Origin: DASUME01 sp041179425
GTDB taxonomy: Bacteria; Myxococcota_A; Polyangia; Polyangiales; DASUME01
Direction of reading: 5' to 3'
Length of the DNA stretch: 8,156 bases
NCBI GenBank assembly: GCA_041179425.1
Contig: JBEGTL010000362.1
Coordinates: 1 to 8,156 of the forward strand
The notes under the pieces are model-generated. The model was not told the origin of the DNA. It saw only the letters and a program-made list of their open reading frames with translations, and ran no database searches. Position numbers and translations under genes: made by a program. Below, piece by piece: positions 5,851 to 8,156 of the stretch. Position 1 is the first letter of the stretch. Every line of letters starts with the position of its first letter.

Positions 5851-7638
5851 TCAGCGGACCCGGTTGACGAGCAGAGAGATGCGGTTGGTGCTGGACTTGC
5901 CGGTGTGGAACAAGCGGAACAGCGCGCCCGCCTCATCCTCGACGTACAGCTCGGGATTGTCCTCGAGTCTTACTTTCTCGTGCTCGGTGTCGCCGTCGAG
6001 CGCCACGGTGGTGCTGACCTTCTGCGTGAGTGCCATGTCGCGATAAAAGCCCGGATGCTTGTAGCTGTACGACCGCACCGGCGCGCCATCGCTACCGTTC
6101 TCGATGTCGTCCGGGATCACGAAGAACAGCCAGTCGCCCTGCTGGGCAGGCGCGTTGCTGTCGTTGGCTCGGTAGTAATAAAAGTCGGCTGCGCCTTGGG
6201 TGCTGGCGAGCACGGTCTCGGTGAGCTCGAGCAGCGAGCTGGGCGACGCACGCAGGTTTGCTTTGACGGTCGCCTGGATCTCCTCGGTGGTGGTGCCGAG
6301 CGAGACGTTGCGCAGCGTGAACGCGACGTTGCCTTCGCCCTCGCGTAGCCCGCCGTCGTGCAGACGAACCTGCGCCGTCTCGAGCAACAGGTCCCACACG
6401 TACGAGGGGAGGGGCGGTGAGCCAATGCCGCCTTTCACGACGATCTCCTGGAAGCCGCTCACCACCTTGGCGCTGAACAGCGGGTCGGTCTTGCCGGGGG
6501 CGGCGTACGCGACCTGACTATTGAGCATGCGGTACGAGCTCTGCGCAGCGCCCAGCACGACACGCTCGAGCGTCCACGGTGGCAGCTGCCAGCCCAACGA
6601 GTCGCCCACGCCGGTGGGGGTCGGCGAGAGTCCGCCCTTCACGAACGAGGACGACTCGACGATGCGGAAGGTCAACGAGTCGATCTTGGGCTCTCCAGAG
6701 ACCAGACCTTCGACCCGCATCCAGTTGGGATCGGCAAAGTCGAACAGCCCCTCGATCTGACTACGGATGGAGCTGACACTCGCGATCTCGGTGGTCGTCA
6801 GGTCGACGCCCTTGTAAGGCAGTGCATTGGCGTTGGCCCGTACCGTGATGGCGAACTGGTCAGTCAGCACCTGCGCCGTGGTGGACCCCACGAAGCCAGG
6901 GTGCGAGATGCCCGCGGCGTCGTACGGACCAAACCGCTTGCCGAACGTCTCGAAGTTGGTGGCCAGGTCGGTGAGCGTGACCGGCAGGGTGCCGGGCGAC
7001 ACCGGGTAGACGCCGGTCGGGTTTTGTTCGGTCTTGGGGCCGAGCCGCGTCTGCGCGTTGGGGTGCGTGGCGATCACCTGATCGAGGATGGTTGCCGCGA
7101 TGGCGGCGTCGGACAAAAAGGTGTCTTCGACGTTCATCTTGAAGAGGTCGGCGAGCACCTGCTGCGACGCCACACCGAGCAGCGGCGCGAGGTCGATGAG
7201 GCTGGCGAGCGAGGTCCCTTTGAGATTGGCCGTGTCGGGCGTCATGCGCAGCAGCGCCTGCATGTTGCGCTCGGCTTGCGGCAGCATGTTGGGGTCGAGC
7301 TCACGAATGGCCGACAACGCTTGATCGACCAGCTGTGGAGAGTTGGGCCCGCTCGACAGATCGAGATCGAGCAGCCACAGCCGCTCGCGCACCTCGCGAG
7401 GCAGGCGCAGCAGGTCGTCCTGATCGAGGCGTTTTTCGAAGTTGGTGACATCGAAGCGCAGGTACGAGAGCTCGAGCTTGCGCCCGTCGCCGACCTCGAG
7501 TGCACGCGCGGAGCGGTCTTCGCTCGCGGAGCCCTCGGCGCAGCCGACTGCGCACGAGAGAGCGGTGGTGAGCAGACCGACGGCCAACGAGCTGCGGCCG
7601 CGCGAGCGAGCCTGCCGACACAGGGGGCGGCGGATCAT
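5851..7638 (-). CDS. Predicted lipoprotein of unknown function, paralogue of its upstream neighbour
   Basis: A complete 595-residue protein of no family I recognise. The N-terminus has arginines, a hydrophobic stretch (SSLAVGLLTTALSCAVGC) and a lipobox-like AVGC with Cys33 as the likely lipidated residue (ALSC with Cys29 is the alternative). An alanine after Cys33 predicts outer-membrane anchoring by rules known from enterobacteria. The next region (LELSYLRFDVTNFEKRLDQD, LWLLDLDLSS) and the long middle are soluble-looking. The last 183 residues, from Tyr413, match the visible end of the neighbour: Y-x-WDLL-x-E-x-A, RLHD-x-GL, AFTL, PGF, LTQKVS (from residue 537) and HEKV. The start overlaps the upstream stop as ATGA, with GGGAG at 7646-7650 seven bases ahead. 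The next gene, a FadL porin, begins 3 bases after its stop. A periplasmic or outer-membrane partner of the porin is a reasonable inference, not a demonstrated role. Confidence 0.85.
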   Translation of the reverse strand: MIRRPLCRQARSRGRSSLAVGLLTTALSCAVGCAEGSASEDRSARALEVGDGRKLELSYLRFDVTNFEKRLDQDDLLRLPREVRERLWLLDLDLSSGPNSPQLVDQALSAIRELDPNMLPQAERNMQALLRMTPDTANLKGTSLASLIDLAPLLGVASQQVLADLFKMNVEDTFLSDAAIAATILDQVIATHPNAQTRLGPKTEQNPTGVYPVSPGTLPVTLTDLATNFETFGKRFGPYDAAGISHPGFVGSTTAQVLTDQFAITVRANANALPYKGVDLTTTEIASVSSIRSQIEGLFDFADPNWMRVEGLVSGEPKIDSLTFRIVESSSFVKGGLSPTPTGVGDSLGWQLPPWTLERVVLGAAQSSYRMLNSQVAYAAPGKTDPLFSAKVVSGFQEIVVKGGIGSPPLPSYVWDLLLETAQVRLHDGGLREGEGNVAFTLRNVSLGTTTEEIQATVKANLRASPSSLLELTETVLASTQGAADFYYYRANDSNAPAQQGDWLFFVIPDDIENGSDGAPVRSYSYKHPGFYRDMALTQKVSTTVALDGDTEHEKVRLEDNPELYVEDEAGALFRLFHTGKSSTNRISLLVNRVR

Positions 7639-8156
7639 TGGATGACTCCCGGGCGTCGCACTTCGAGGCCGACGCTGTCTGGGTCGCGCTCTTTCACCAG
7701 GATCTCGAACACCGTGCCGTCCTGTTCGGCGGCGTAGTACGTGGCGCCCACCTTGGCTGCGACCTTCTCATGCGTGCTGTCGGTGACGCCAAACGCGGGC
7801 GCGGTGACTGACACCTTTTGGGTCAGCTGTGCGTCCGAGAAGAAGCCTGGCTTTGCGTAGGTCACGCCGCCCCCGCCGTCCGCGGTGTTGCGAAACAGCA
7901 GTGCACCGTCGCCGCCCGTCGCCGGTTGGTAGAACACGTCGGCGCCCGAGCTGGCGAGCCCCGAGCTCCCCACCAGCAGCTCGCTGAGCTTGTCTTGTTG
8001 TTCGTTGAGGCGCGGCCTGAGCTTGGCAACCAGCTGGTCTGCAGTCAGTCCGATGGGCAGACCCGTCAGCGTGAACGCCATGTCGGCGGCACCTTGTGCG
8101 AGGCCTTCGTCGTGCAGACGCGCCTCGGCGACCTCTACCAAGAGGTCCCACGCGTA
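7635..8156 (-). CDS. C-terminal part of a paralogous envelope protein of unknown function (5' end beyond right edge)
   Basis: The frame is open from the right edge (residues YAWDLLVEVAEARLHDEGL) for 173 codons to the TGA at 7637-7635. Over its whole visible length it aligns with residues 413-595 of the next gene, sharing Y-x-WDLL, E-x-A, RLHD-x-GL, AFTL, PGF, LTQKVS and HEKV. It is therefore a tandem duplicate, not a random neighbour. Its stop overlaps the next start by 4 bases (ATGA), a sign of translational coupling within one operon. The N-terminus, and so any signal peptide or lipobox, is outside the window; it is presumed to be exported because its paralogue is. No function is recognised. 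Confidence 0.85.
   Translation of the reverse strand, partial: YAWDLLVEVAEARLHDEGLAQGAADMAFTLTGLPIGLTADQLVAKLRPRLNEQQDKLSELLVGSSGLASSGADVFYQPATGGDGALLFRNTADGGGGVTYAKPGFFSDAQLTQKVSVTAPAFGVTDSTHEKVAAKVGATYYAAEQDGTVFEILVKERDPDSVGLEVRRPGVIQ
7646..7650 (-). promoter_or_regulatory. Ribosome binding site GGGAG of the lipoprotein gene, inside the upstream gene
   Basis: On the minus strand GGGAG stands 7 bases before the ATG at 7638, within the last codons of the upstream paralogue. Together with the ATGA overlap it fixes the start and supports coupled expression of the two paralogues. Confidence 0.65.

Noticed and set aside
4210..6348. Very long plus-strand open frame (712 codons) across the porin and lipoprotein genes
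   Set aside because: It is antisense to two convincing genes; its protein is rich in Arg, Ala, Gly and Val, without domains, as expected for the mirror frame of GC-rich coding DNA.

Overview
The window reads as chromosomal DNA of a high-G+C bacterium, most probably a myxobacterium-type member of Myxococcota (Polyangia-like). This is inferred from strong GC bias at third codon positions, a relic of a PknK-style Ser/Thr kinase-AAA-TPR protein of the kind common in that group, and large lipoproteins of unknown function next to a FadL-type porin. No rRNA, tRNA, CRISPR array, transposase or phage gene was seen.

Layout. (1) 1-1229, minus strand: the first 409 codons of an acyl-CoA ligase (AMP-binding, DmdB/medium-chain-like) whose C-terminal part lies beyond the left edge. 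A perfect (AG)16 dinucleotide tract sits 11 bases upstream of its start codon. (2) 1273-1750: a gene-poor gap with a G/T-skewed stretch, two 12-bp palindromes and the first copy of a 52-bp repeat. (3) 1751-2857, plus strand: a decayed kinase-AAA-TPR gene that keeps its start, a piece of its middle and its end, but has lost at least two internal blocks and changed frame twice. (4) 2933-3025: the second copy of the 52-bp repeat, ending in the palindrome TGGCACTGAGTGCCA, followed by an inverted copy of that palindrome. (5) 3066-3680: an intact TetR-family regulator just downstream of the two palindromes. (6) 3862-4301: a second decayed gene, with the signal peptide and C-terminus of an esterase-like/phytase-family secreted protein joined out of frame. 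(7) 8156-4321, minus strand: a tightly packed operon of two paralogous envelope proteins (the first cut by the right edge, the second a complete lipoprotein) and a FadL/OmpP1 outer-membrane transporter. Its genes are joined by a 4-bp ATGA overlap and then a 3-bp gap.

How the parts may work together. The FadL porin, the acyl-CoA ligase and a TetR regulator with palindromic sites next to it suggest uptake, activation and sensing of hydrophobic acids, but no single transcript joins them here, so this is an inference. The most promising undescribed item is the lipoprotein-lipoprotein-FadL operon, in which duplicated, unrecognised proteins are translationally coupled to a hydrophobic-substrate porin. 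The stretch between the ligase and this operon looks like a zone of gene decay: two unrelated genes both keep their ends and lack their middles.
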